From Occallatibacter savannae (lineage in GTDB: Bacteria; Acidobacteriota; Terriglobia; Terriglobales; Acidobacteriaceae): a stretch of DNA of 64,000 bases. Every line of letters begins with the position of its first letter. Positions within the stretch are counted from its first letter, which is position 1. Below, in pieces: positions 54,901-61,990 of the stretch. The notes under the pieces were generated by a model that made no database searches, was not told where the DNA came from, and saw nothing but the letters and a program-made list of their open reading frames with translations. The position numbers and the translations under genes were made by a program. Where the stretch lies: the NCBI RefSeq assembly GCF_003131205.1, contig NZ_QFFY01000002.1:581016-645015 (forward strand), written 5' to 3'.

Positions 54901-55831
54901 TTGCGTTCCGTTCAAGGACTTCGGAGGCGGCAGCTATCAGGCCACCTATGGAGAAAGCCGCTACCACGGCCTGCAGACAAAGCTCGAAAAACAGTACGCG
55001 AACGGGCTTACCTTCCTGCTTACGTACACATGGTCCAAGACGATGTCGGACGCAGGCGACTTGCTGAACGGCGGGACCACCGGCGGTCTGCGCGCCTACG
55101 CAATTCCGGGGCTCGGTCCGAAGTTCGACTACGCTCTGGCAAACTTCGATATTCGCCACGTGGTCCACTTCAGCGGCGGATATGAACTACCGTTCGGCAA
55201 AGGCAAGCAGTACATGAACCACGGTGGTCCAGCAGATCTGATTCTCGGTGGCTGGGCGATGAACTGGATCGTGACTCTGCAAGGTGGTCAGCCTTTGAAC
55301 TTCGGTTGCCCGTCAGGGACCGTTGCTGGAGCGGGCTGCAACACGGTACTTGTCAAGGGTCAGGACCCGAAGCTGGGAATCAAGACCAAGACAATCGACG
55401 GTGCTCCGCGGCCGTTCTGGGTTAACAATCCAGCTGCGTTCAGTCAGCCTTGCCAACTTACTTGGGACGGAACAAATCCAGGTAGCCTTGCTCCAAAGCC
55501 TGATTCTCCGAAGGGTTGCATCCCCCTGAATGGAGCAGGCGCACTCGGCAGCAAACCGGGACAGATCGCTGGTCCCGGCTTCCACCGACTCGACTACTCA
55601 CTCTTTAAGAACTTCAAGATCAGCGAGCGGTTCTCAACCCAGTTCCGCGCAGAGTTCTTCAACATTCTCAACCACCCGAACTTCAACGCTCCCAACTTCG
55701 GCGGCAACGGCGTAGTGGCGATCGGCGGTTCGGGCAACTACACCGACCCGCACTTCGGCGAAGTTGGATCAACCCGTGACGAGCCATTCGATCCACGCCA
55801 GATCCAATTTGCTCTGAAGCTGTACTACTAG
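51938..55831 (+). CDS. TonB-dependent receptor with carboxypeptidase-regulatory-like domain (Oar-like)
   Basis: The ATG at 51938 has an ideal GGAGGT ribosome binding site 7 bases upstream and gives 1297 residues. A signal peptide (about residues 14-34) precedes a carboxypeptidase-regulatory-like domain (GAITGTVQDSSGAVVPNADVTL). The plug follows (NNLPLNGRNFTFLAQLGAG and the ANGLRPAQNNYLLDGIDNN motif), and the rest is a large outer membrane barrel ending in a Tyr-Tyr terminus (FALKLYY), the usual C-terminal signal for barrel assembly. It imports an unknown large ligand using energy from TonB. It is the first of a plus-strand set with TPR, alkaline-phosphatase-like and 402-residue genes. Confidence 0.95.
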   Translation: MGRDSSKLKMVRALRYAVLAIVCILVIQTKPMYGQVDEGAITGTVQDSSGAVVPNADVTLLNTDQGITLQTKSNASGIYTFSPVRAGHYAVTVTAQGFAKTTQKNLTLSVAQTLQVNISLKLGGTTETVEVNTTPPQLQTEEASVGQVVSGQEVNNLPLNGRNFTFLAQLGAGMQTPQADTRGNAASGAFSANGLRPAQNNYLLDGIDNNSNAVDFLNGTNFVILPPVDAIQEFKVQTADFSAELGRSAGAVMNATIKSGTNSLHGTVWEFLRNDKFDAADYFENNNKIKKGRLRLNQFGVSAGGPIIKNKMFFFGDYEGKRRVQGTSENANVPTAAMRSSNYTNLADILALNDGTTRPDLLGRAIQKGAVLDPATTRYVAAGAVDPVSGRTNTSGSAGYVRDPFSTKCGPSTASFTLAACSDLNQLPAGRIDPNAVKLLNLYPAPNSGLQTYAVSPNTYEHANTFDTREDFNPTEHNQIFFRFSYSDDPIYIPGIFGGIADGGSFQQGVQTAKSDQAVAGFTHVFSGSTVNQVRAGFNHLHTTRFGPEGTVNGLPDQYGIANIPQGQENGGLPAFSIGNLQTLGSNAFLPSDEVSQTLQVTDDFTKIYGKHSFKMGIEYQHVKFSTLQPAWSHGQFQYNGGFTDIPNASNTTGGIAQFVLPPTAAPATIAGNANPNGFSYSGGSDGVFASNINKTYDEKMYFASYFQDDFKVSPKLTVNLGLRWDYFGPINETNGGQANFVPSGPPDGKPEFIIPAKGKDNRTLSTNATCQGIGCKGFVDLLAQDGIALNSTDKYGQGLLQTQKHNFAPRVGAAWEVSPKLVVRGGFGLFYNSFENQGYGPNIGENYPFVFNLSYFPQSNPADPSQSSQVAPIKYNSPYANCPTSGPGGTASFESGFSCIPLTPAALNALGLGLQGLQFDYATPRTYSANLTFQYSFTNTLAATASYVTTKGSDLQGGVGYQNVTQILPSGLDTKNCGAFAKFQGGSCVPFKDFGGGSYQATYGESRYHGLQTKLEKQYANGLTFLLTYTWSKTMSDAGDLLNGGTTGGLRAYAIPGLGPKFDYALANFDIRHVVHFSGGYELPFGKGKQYMNHGGPADLILGGWAMNWIVTLQGGQPLNFGCPSGTVAGAGCNTVLVKGQDPKLGIKTKTIDGAPRPFWVNNPAAFSQPCQLTWDGTNPGSLAPKPDSPKGCIPLNGAGALGSKPGQIAGPGFHRLDYSLFKNFKISERFSTQFRAEFFNILNHPNFNAPNFGGNGVVAIGGSGNYTDPHFGEVGSTRDEPFDPRQIQFALKLYY

Positions 55832-55845
55832 GCTAAGATTGACTA

Positions 55846-55878
55846 CACCCCGGTCGGATGATTCCGGCCGGGGTGTTT
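55846..55878 (+). terminator. Stem-loop terminator after the receptor gene
   Basis: CACCCCGGTCGG (55846-55857) pairs with CCGGCCGGGGTG (55864-55875), 11 of 12 positions plus one G-T, with a 6-base loop ATGATT and TTT after it. It lies 15 bases past the receptor stop and may reduce, not abolish, transcription into the TPR gene. Confidence 0.75.
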
Positions 55879-55913
55879 CAATCTGGGCCACGCTGCTCAC
55901 GCGGAGGCGAATT

Positions 55914-57329
55914 GTGAGCAATCAGTTCCGGCGGCGCTGTCTAGTCATGGCTGCATGCATGATCTGGACGAGTTGCATGGCCGGTCAAACGAAAGACACT
56001 CGCAAACTTGACGAGCAGTATCAGGCTGCGGTGGCTGACTTCGATGCCGGCCGCTTCGCGCAGGCAGCATCCCGCCTCGAAAAACTCCTCCCCTATGCAC
56101 CAAAGAGCTTCGAGATCCACGAACTGCTGGGCATGGCCTACGCGTCTGTCCCTGAGGGCGAGAAGGCTATTGAACAGTTGAGAGCCGCGGTGCGGATCAA
56201 TCCCACCTCAGGCGAAGCCCGTACCAACCTCGGCGCCACCCTACTTCGTTTCGGAAAGCCCGCTCTGGCGGGGGAGCAGTTCGAACGCGCCCGCGCACTG
56301 CAGCCTGACAATTACGATGCGAATCACAACCTTGGCGAGTTCTACATCCAAACGGGGAAGGTGGCGGAGGCGCTGCCGTTGTTGAAGCGCGCCTACGAGC
56401 TGAACCAGAGTGCGTACGACAATGGGTACGATCTGGCAATGGCTGACTTCATGACGGGCAATCTCGAGGAGGCCAGGACTGTAGTCAAGTCTCTGCTCCA
56501 GCAGAAAGAAAGCGGCGAACTGCATGCCCTAATGGGCCAAATTGATGAGAAAGACGGCAAGTTTGTGGATGCGGCGAACGACTACGAGGCAGCGGCTCAC
56601 CTGGAGCCCAGCGAAGATAACCTCTTCGCCTGGGGAAGCGAGATGCTGCTGCATCGTACCTACGAGCCGGCTATTCAGATTTTCCAAAAGGCTTCAGAGA
56701 TGTATCCGAAGTCGCCCCGCATTCTTATCGGCCTGGGGCTCGCTTTGTATTCCCGAGGGATCTATGACAAAGCGGTGCAGGCGTTGATTGCAGCTGCAGA
56801 CTTGAATCCGAAAGATGAGCGTTGCTATCTTTTTCTCTCCAAGGCCTACAACAGTTCACCGCTTCAGGCAGATGAAGTGGTAGACCGATTCAAGCGATAT
56901 GCCAGTCTGCGGCCTGACAACGCACTCGCGCAGTATTATTACGCGGTGAGTCTCTGGAAGGGCAAGCGTGTAGGAAACGCAAACGTAGACGGCAGTCTGA
57001 TTGAGACACTCTTGCAGAAAGCGTTAGCGCTGGACGATTCGCTTGCGGATGCCCACTTACAGCTAGGAAATCTATATGCGGATCGGCGCGAGTACGCGAG
57101 ATCCATTCCCCAATACCAGCGAGCGCTTGAACTGGATCCGAATCTGCCGGATGCGCATTACAGGCTCGGGACCGATCTTATTCATACCGGGCAGAAGGAA
57201 CAGGCTCAAAAAGAATTCGCGGTTTATCAAAAGCTGCGCGCTGAGCACCTTGCTGAAGTTCAAAAAGAGCATGATGATGTTCGGCAGTTCGTGTACGCGG
57301 AGAAGGGATCGAACACGGAAAGGCCATGA
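55914..57329 (+). CDS. Exported TPR protein, paralogue of the 39953 gene
   Basis: The GTG at 55914 with GGAGG upstream gives 471 residues; the frame is open further up, but that part covers the terminator. A lipoprotein-like or signal sequence (RRRCLVMAACMIWTSCMAGQ) precedes TPRs. The central block EDNLFAWGSEMLLHR ... YPKSPRILIGLGLALYSRGIYDKA closely parallels the protein at 39953, which additionally carries the receptor's beta-sandwich domain. The stop overlaps the next gene's start (ATGA). The position after the receptor suggests a periplasmic partner for it. Confidence 0.87.
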   Translation: MSNQFRRRCLVMAACMIWTSCMAGQTKDTRKLDEQYQAAVADFDAGRFAQAASRLEKLLPYAPKSFEIHELLGMAYASVPEGEKAIEQLRAAVRINPTSGEARTNLGATLLRFGKPALAGEQFERARALQPDNYDANHNLGEFYIQTGKVAEALPLLKRAYELNQSAYDNGYDLAMADFMTGNLEEARTVVKSLLQQKESGELHALMGQIDEKDGKFVDAANDYEAAAHLEPSEDNLFAWGSEMLLHRTYEPAIQIFQKASEMYPKSPRILIGLGLALYSRGIYDKAVQALIAAADLNPKDERCYLFLSKAYNSSPLQADEVVDRFKRYASLRPDNALAQYYYAVSLWKGKRVGNANVDGSLIETLLQKALALDDSLADAHLQLGNLYADRREYARSIPQYQRALELDPNLPDAHYRLGTDLIHTGQKEQAQKEFAVYQKLRAEHLAEVQKEHDDVRQFVYAEKGSNTERP

Positions 57330-58489
57330 TCGTGAATCGCTCCTCAGATGGACTTGAGACCGCCGTGTCAGTCAGCCGCACGCGCAGGGAATTTCTGCGA
57401 GATGCCGCGGGACTGGCACTGGGCGGCGCACTGATTCAGGCGAGCCCTTTTGTTCGAGCCGAGTCCGTGCGCAAAAAACGCAAAGTGGTGGTTGTCACCT
57501 TTGGTGGTGGCGCACGAGATCAGGAAACGTTTGCGCCAGAGGGCCAGGAAAACATTCCGCACATGCTGAACGAGATGGCTCCGCAATCGAGCTTCTTCAC
57601 GCATGTGACGAACCAAGGGATTCTCGGGCATTATGTAGCCACCGCTAGCCTAGCAACGGGAGTCTACGAAACCCTGAATAACTTCGCGTCGGTTGCGCCG
57701 GAGCATCCGACCATCTTTGAGTACTTCAGGAAAGAACTCAAGCGGCCGTTGTCCGATGCATGGGTGGTGGCGCCCAGCAATGGTTTTCATCGCATCGGCG
57801 AGAGCGAAGTGAAAGGATTCGGCCCCGGACAGGGCGCGCGAGTCATTCTGCCGAAGAGACTCCTGGGTCTGACCAGTTCTGCCGGCACAGCAGATTTCGA
57901 ACACCTCCTTCACGACAACTATGAAACGCCGCTCTATACACCGGCGTTGGCCGGCGGAGAAGTGGAGCTGCAGCAACTCGAGACCATCCTGAAGCTTTCG
58001 ATTGGTGATTTCGCCGCGCACGCGCGCACTCTTTCAAGCCCGGACGAGCTGTCGTTGTACATTGCAAAACGTCTCATGCGCGAAGAATCGCCGAGTCTGC
58101 TCTGGATCACCATGCACGATATCGACGTCGCACACTCTGGAGCCTATTCGCTCTACATCGAAGGTATCCGCCGGACAGACCGCCTTTGTGCAGAGTTGTG
58201 GAAGGCTATCCAGACAGAGCCAGAGTATGCAGGCAATACCACCATGTTTGTGCTGCCTGACTTTGGGCGCGATTCGGACTTTGATGCGGGCGGAAACGGG
58301 TTTCAACATCACCGTACTGGCGATTCGGCCAGCAGGACCACATGGATGATGGCGCTCGGCGCCGGTGTGCGGCAGGGTGTTGTCTATGACACGCCGATTC
58401 AGTCGATCGACCTCGTTCCGAGCATTGGCGCGATGATGGGGTTCTCGCCATCGCAATCGAGCGGCAAATCCATACGAGAGTTGGCTTAG
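57326..58489 (+). CDS. TAT-exported alkaline-phosphatase-superfamily-like protein
   Basis: A 387-residue protein with a twin-arginine signal (RTRREFLRDAAGLALGGALI). After it VVVVTFGGGARDQETF and, near the C-terminus, LPDFGRDSD and GFQHHRTGDSA recall metal-binding motifs of the sulfatase/alkaline phosphatase fold; LLWITMHDIDVAHSGAY resembles DUF1501-type proteins. The usual nucleophile cannot be assigned with certainty. It could remove phosphate or sulfate from the ligand of the receptor, but this is inference. It is coupled to the TPR gene and followed 2 bases later by the 402-residue gene. Confidence 0.65.
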   Translation: MIVNRSSDGLETAVSVSRTRREFLRDAAGLALGGALIQASPFVRAESVRKKRKVVVVTFGGGARDQETFAPEGQENIPHMLNEMAPQSSFFTHVTNQGILGHYVATASLATGVYETLNNFASVAPEHPTIFEYFRKELKRPLSDAWVVAPSNGFHRIGESEVKGFGPGQGARVILPKRLLGLTSSAGTADFEHLLHDNYETPLYTPALAGGEVELQQLETILKLSIGDFAAHARTLSSPDELSLYIAKRLMREESPSLLWITMHDIDVAHSGAYSLYIEGIRRTDRLCAELWKAIQTEPEYAGNTTMFVLPDFGRDSDFDAGGNGFQHHRTGDSASRTTWMMALGAGVRQGVVYDTPIQSIDLVPSIGAMMGFSPSQSSGKSIRELA

Positions 58490-58491
58490 CC

Positions 58492-59700
58492 ATGCTTCCG
58501 CGCGAACTGAAAGCCGAAAGCTTCGCGTCCTATCCGCCGCAGGCTCGCGCGATCGCAACGGAGCACCTGGGAGCATTACAGCGGCTGCCATTTGCGTTCG
58601 CTCCGAGCTTGCTGCGGGAGGTCATCGATTTCGACTACAAGTTTCCCGCCGAGCGCTCGACGCTTCAAGATGAGCTTTCGACTCTCGACAGCCTGTCAGA
58701 TGCGGAACTGCATCAGTGGTTCGAAGCATTCTTCTCAATCTCGCTGTCCTCAACTCTTGAGAACTTCGACTGGGTGAACCTTCCGGCCCAATTTGTCGAA
58801 CAGCAGGCTGCCTATCTCTGGTCAACTCACCAGCTAGACGGCTTCCGCAAGGCCGCTACGGAATACGGCGATCGGCTGAACCGGCTGAGGAAGCCCGAGC
58901 TTAATCGGCTGAGCAGGGTCGGAGTGGCAATTATCGGCAGAGAAGTACAAAGCTACAGCTCTCCGCTCTTCAAAAACCTGCGGAAGCATGGAACCTACTT
59001 CACAAATGTGAGCCCTCAGGGCGGGCTCGCTTGTTTGATGGCTGCTCTCGAGGAGAGAGCCCAAAATTATCCGCAGCCATTCGCGCACTGGTACGTCGAG
59101 GGAGGGGATTTAGAGCCGCATGGCAGTCACATCGCTTCTGTTTCCTACAGGGCTCTGACCCCAACGCGGAACGCCCTGTTGAAGCGGATGCAGGAGGAGA
59201 TCAGTCGACCGGGCATGGGTCCTGAAGAACTTCGTGCAGTGATGGCTCGCTTAACTCCGACCGATTTGAAGGTGGAGACAGGGACTGACCCGGTACTGAG
59301 TCGCTTCGAGTTGAAATTATTAACGGAGGGCTCGGGTACTCAAATCTATAGCACTGCTTTTGCTCAATGGGCATCCCGCGAAGTGCTGCGCCGTGCCCAG
59401 CCTCTCACATTGCTCGTCAGGTATGCGCCGCGACAAAGGCAGCGCCCCATGAACGAATTGCTGGCCGGCGGGATTGGGCAAGCGGAACTCGATCCAGTCG
59501 GCTCGCTCATTGACGGCGACATGGGGGCGTACTACCAGTGGATCGATCAGCAGAGATTGTCTGAGTCTGAGCGTTCGAGCTTTATCGCGTGGTTCGAAGA
59601 CCACCAGATTGCAGTAGCAATCGGCCCCGCAATGCCCAGGGGGGCGGAGTCAAACACCGCGATTGACATGGAAAAGCTCTTTTCCATGGCGGTTACCTAA
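58492..59700 (+). CDS. Hypothetical protein, 402 residues, last gene of the receptor set
   Basis: The ATG at 58492 follows the previous stop after 2 bases. There is no signal peptide and no membrane segment, and the composition is mixed alpha/beta with few cysteines (one, in GGLACLMAAL). Segments such as PQPFAHWYVEGGDLEPHGS and RPGMGPEELRAVMARL look conserved, but I recognise no family. It is the only protein in the receptor set predicted to be cytoplasmic. Its end is 28 bases from the tRNA-Ser fragment that marks the element boundary. Confidence 0.8.
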   Translation: MLPRELKAESFASYPPQARAIATEHLGALQRLPFAFAPSLLREVIDFDYKFPAERSTLQDELSTLDSLSDAELHQWFEAFFSISLSSTLENFDWVNLPAQFVEQQAAYLWSTHQLDGFRKAATEYGDRLNRLRKPELNRLSRVGVAIIGREVQSYSSPLFKNLRKHGTYFTNVSPQGGLACLMAALEERAQNYPQPFAHWYVEGGDLEPHGSHIASVSYRALTPTRNALLKRMQEEISRPGMGPEELRAVMARLTPTDLKVETGTDPVLSRFELKLLTEGSGTQIYSTAFAQWASREVLRRAQPLTLLVRYAPRQRQRPMNELLAGGIGQAELDPVGSLIDGDMGAYYQWIDQQRLSESERSSFIAWFEDHQIAVAIGPAMPRGAESNTAIDMEKLFSMAVT

Positions 59701-59728
59701 CAAGTTTCCTAAAGCGGGCGGTGCGGAA

Positions 59729-59756
59729 TGGCGGAGAGAGGGGGATTCGAACCCCC
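59729..59756 (-). other. 3' fragment of a tRNA-Ser-like gene (likely attachment site of an integrated element)
   Basis: Reading the minus strand, T stem GGGGG, loop TTCGAAT, stem CCCCC, acceptor 3' strand TCTCTCC, discriminator G and an encoded CCA are all present. The matching 5' acceptor strand (GGAGAGA) is absent in the next 100 bases, so the gene is only a 3' end. The acceptor sequence suits tRNA-Ser. Such fragments are left at one end of elements that integrate into tRNA genes; the complete gene would be at the other end, to the right of this window. Confidence 0.75.
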
Positions 59757-59781
59757 GATTTTCGGCCAATCTCTACGTCTC

Positions 59782-59886
59782 TTAGAATCAACCTGATAGC
59801 GATTAGAATCAAGCACTTGGAAAGACTTGTTTCCGCTCGCCCTAACTTACGACAACCTACGCCAACCTCTTTGACCCCGATTCTAG
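59782..59886. repeat. Short direct, tandem and inverted repeats beside the tRNA fragment (putative integrase arm sites)
   Basis: TTAGAATCAA occurs at 59782-59791 and again at 59803-59812, exactly 21 bases apart (two helical turns). TACGACAACC and TACGCCAACC are adjacent at 59848-59867 (one turn). GATTCTAG at 59879-59886 is an inverted relative of the first motif. This pattern is like arm-type binding sites of tyrosine recombinases. Confidence 0.5.
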
Positions 59887-59980
59887 CTCAAAAATCGTAA
59901 CAGTCTTCATAACAGTAGGGCAGCGAGAACGGCTCTCCAGTGGACTGAGCGAATCCCGTTATATTCGCCTTATCTTCTCC

Positions 59981-59986
59981 TATAAT
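59981..59986 (+). promoter_or_regulatory. -10 box of a probably leaderless transcript
   Basis: A perfect TATAAT lies only 6 bases before the ATG at 59993, so transcription would begin at or next to the start codon. No ribosome binding site is possible. The -35 is poor. Confidence 0.5.
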
Positions 59987-59992
59987 GTTTCC

Positions 59993-60205
59993 ATGTTCCC
60001 GACGCCCTCAGGCCGAAAAACGTTCGTGGTGACTTGCAAGCGATGCCGCCGAGACGTGCCCTCAGGCCGGGAGGGATTTCCAATTCAGTCCATCACCGGT
60101 GAATGTCCCTTGTGCGGTGAATTAAGTCGGTACCTGCCTCAGAGGTCTTCCTCGGACGACTTGACCATCCTCATCACTCACCAGCAGCGAACCGAGGGTA
60201 GGTGA
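59993..60205 (+). CDS. Small zinc-ribbon protein
   Basis: A 70-residue protein with two cysteine pairs (CKRC at about residue 15 and CPLC near residue 38) separated by a basic/Gly segment, the layout of a treble-clef or ribbon zinc site. No enzyme motif. It appears to be translated from a leaderless mRNA. Its stop shares one base with the next ATG (TGATG), so the two small genes form an operon inside the proposed element. Confidence 0.65.
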   Translation: MFPTPSGRKTFVVTCKRCRRDVPSGREGFPIQSITGECPLCGELSRYLPQRSSSDDLTILITHQQRTEGR

Positions 60206-60417
60206 TGTTCGACCCGGATGCACACTTGCCCCGAATTAATAAAGCGATGGTGTATCTCGGTGCCTGTCTCATCGCCGGTATCCGGCTCGCACGGGAACGG
60301 CAGGTCAACGTGCGAGTGGTGCCTACCGGCAAGGCCATCGAAGAGTCGGTTGACCTTGCCCACGAGATTTACAACCGAGTGTTTCGGAAGGTGCCGGAGA
60401 AAATGAAAGAGGGGTGA
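60205..60417 (+). CDS. Small hypothetical protein
   Basis: A 70-residue protein (MFDPDAHLPRINKAMVYLG...), starting at the ATG at 60205 that overlaps the preceding stop. It has a moderately hydrophobic helix at about 17-28 and a charged C-terminus with AIEESVDLAHEIYNRVF. I recognise no family. It is coupled to the zinc-ribbon gene. Confidence 0.6.
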   Translation: MFDPDAHLPRINKAMVYLGACLIAGIRLARERQVNVRVVPTGKAIEESVDLAHEIYNRVFRKVPEKMKEG

Positions 60418-60476
60418 GGTCGAATGCGCGGACGATTCGCGCCAGTTGCAGACTCAGCGGCTCCATGCTTCAGCCC

Positions 60477-60866
60477 ATGAAGACGGTAACTGTCCAAGTT
60501 CAGGCTGACCATCTCAAGAGCCTCGCAAAGAAAAGGCCACTCTCGGCACTAGCTGAGCTTATCTGGAATGGTCTGGACGCGGATGCTGATGAAATTCAAG
60601 TGGTGTTTCAGAAGAATGACATCGAGGGCTTGACTCGTGTCATTGTTCGCGACGATGGGCATGGACTTCCGTAGGATGGGCATGGACTTCCGTAGGAGGA
60701 AGAAGAATCGGCTTTCCAAAACCTCGGCAGCTCGTGAAAGCGTTCCGCTCAGAAACCCGGAATAAGGCCCTGATTCTTTGCCAAGCCTTATCTAGATTGG
60801 ACGTTCACTATTGGCACCGAGACTGGGTCTAGATGTGAACTCAAACTTCAGAACGTTACCCCCCAC
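60477..60866 (+). pseudogene. Decayed GHKL (HSP90-like) ATPase gene
   Basis: The N-terminus (MKTVTVQVQADHLKSLAKK) and the N-box ALAELIWNGLDADADEI, then DDGHGLP (the G1 box), are clearly those of a GHKL ATPase. A TAG stop follows at 60672-60674. The same frame continues past an exact 21-base duplication to ESAFQNLGSS, stop, KRSAQK, which matches the FxNLGGSWKR segment of these ATPases with the Trp codon turned into TGA. Later traces become unclear. Stops plus duplication indicate a dead gene. Related ATPases occur in accessory and defence regions. Confidence 0.75.
60654..60695 (+). repeat. Exact 21-base tandem duplication
   Basis: Bases 60654-60674 are repeated without change at 60675-60695. 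The unit encodes DGHGLP plus a stop in the frame of the ATPase pseudogene; the stop is already in the first copy, so the duplication alone did not cause the truncation. Confidence 0.9.
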
Positions 60867-61839
60867 TAGCTTCCCTGACGTACCGCATTCCCCCGGCATT
60901 CAACAAATCCTGACAAGTACCGACTAGCGGACTGAACACCTCCTCACACGTCCAACTTCCGTATGTCGAGTGCATCTCCCGCAGCGTTGATTCGTACCGT
61001 TGAAAGATTGGCGAGAACCACGTTTGCTCGTTGATCAGCTTGCAGTATTGGGGTGCCATCTCCATGACGGTCTTTCCTAGCCCATGTACGTGTCCGACAA
61101 GGTAAGACGAACGGATGAGAATTTTCCCAAAGATGTTCCGAATCTCCCCTTCGACGAGCTTCTGGTTTTGATGAAAACGGTATCCGTGACGGGATTCGTC
61201 AGCCTTCTCCTTCGCCGACGAGAGCATGTCACACAGCCTCGGCTCTAGCTCTCCACAGTACGTGCGAATGCCCCACTGGGCACTGAGCCGGGAAGTGATA
61301 TATTCCTTCCAGCAAATGTGGGCAGTGCTTAACAGATACTCATCGCTCGAGTCCTTGCCGCTGGGCTTGCCAAACTCCGGCAGTGTACGTCTCAGTACCT
61401 CATTGTCATGAGCGTGCGCTGCCTCGTGAGCAAGTAGATGCATTGCTCGGCTGTACATCTCGTGATCAGGATCATCGAGAGCCCAAGCCAGTTCCGACCT
61501 CAGTACGATGGAGGTCTTCACCAGACCATCACGGACAACTGGAATCGCCCTTGCGAAGTCGGTTCCGAACGCATCGTTGCTGGGAACCAGAGCCGGAGCT
61601 TTGAAACCTCGATCCAATTTGGCGAGAGTCTCGTGATAATCGTCGGCGATTGCTATCGAATCCAACCCGCTCAGATCGAGTTGAGTGCCGTACATCCGCA
61701 TGAAGAACACAACAGTCTCCAAGATTCGCCGAGCGGTCTCTTGGGACGGGTATGCTCCGCTGATCGTCACCTTGACGTTCTGGGGCAGTGTCGATCTCTT
61801 GAGCAGGTCCTTAAAAGCTGCTCTGTACGAATCTCGCAT
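60856..61839 (-). CDS. Putative metallopeptidase with HEAAH motif, family unknown
   Basis: A 327-residue protein without a signal peptide. The middle has SRAMHLLAHEAAHAHDNEVL, which fits the HExxH zinc-protease pattern with a following acidic residue that could be the third ligand (END or the Glu in NEVLRR). The N-terminal half is mixed alpha/beta, and the C-terminal half is helical and holds several Trp and Cys residues (TAHICWKEYI, WTCEEVF). I do not recognise the family. It overlaps the trailing end of the ATPase pseudogene on the opposite strand. Confidence 0.7.
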   Translation of the reverse strand: MRDSYRAAFKDLLKRSTLPQNVKVTISGAYPSQETARRILETVVFFMRMYGTQLDLSGLDSIAIADDYHETLAKLDRGFKAPALVPSNDAFGTDFARAIPVVRDGLVKTSIVLRSELAWALDDPDHEMYSRAMHLLAHEAAHAHDNEVLRRTLPEFGKPSGKDSSDEYLLSTAHICWKEYITSRLSAQWGIRTYCGELEPRLCDMLSSAKEKADESRHGYRFHQNQKLVEGEIRNIFGKILIRSSYLVGHVHGLGKTVMEMAPQYCKLINEQTWFSPIFQRYESTLREMHSTYGSWTCEEVFSPLVGTCQDLLNAGGMRYVREASGG

Positions 61840-61990
61840 GATTGGTAGTTTCAGGATGGCAGGTTTCTGCTCAAACGGAGTTCCCGTACCGGCGTGGTGT
61901 TATTACCCTCGTCACAAATGAGAAAGGTACAAACCTTTCGAGAAGAAAGAGTTGCGGAAGCGGACTGAATCTCGCCTACAATGGCCGCGT

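Noticed and set aside
59729..59830. A complete tRNA-Ser gene
   Set aside because: The required 5' acceptor strand GGAGAGA, D arm and anticodon arm are not found; only the T arm and 3' end exist.
60414..60674. The 86-residue ATPase fragment as a functional small protein
   Set aside because: It ends directly after the G1 box, and homologous sequence continues in the same frame past stops, so it is a broken gene.
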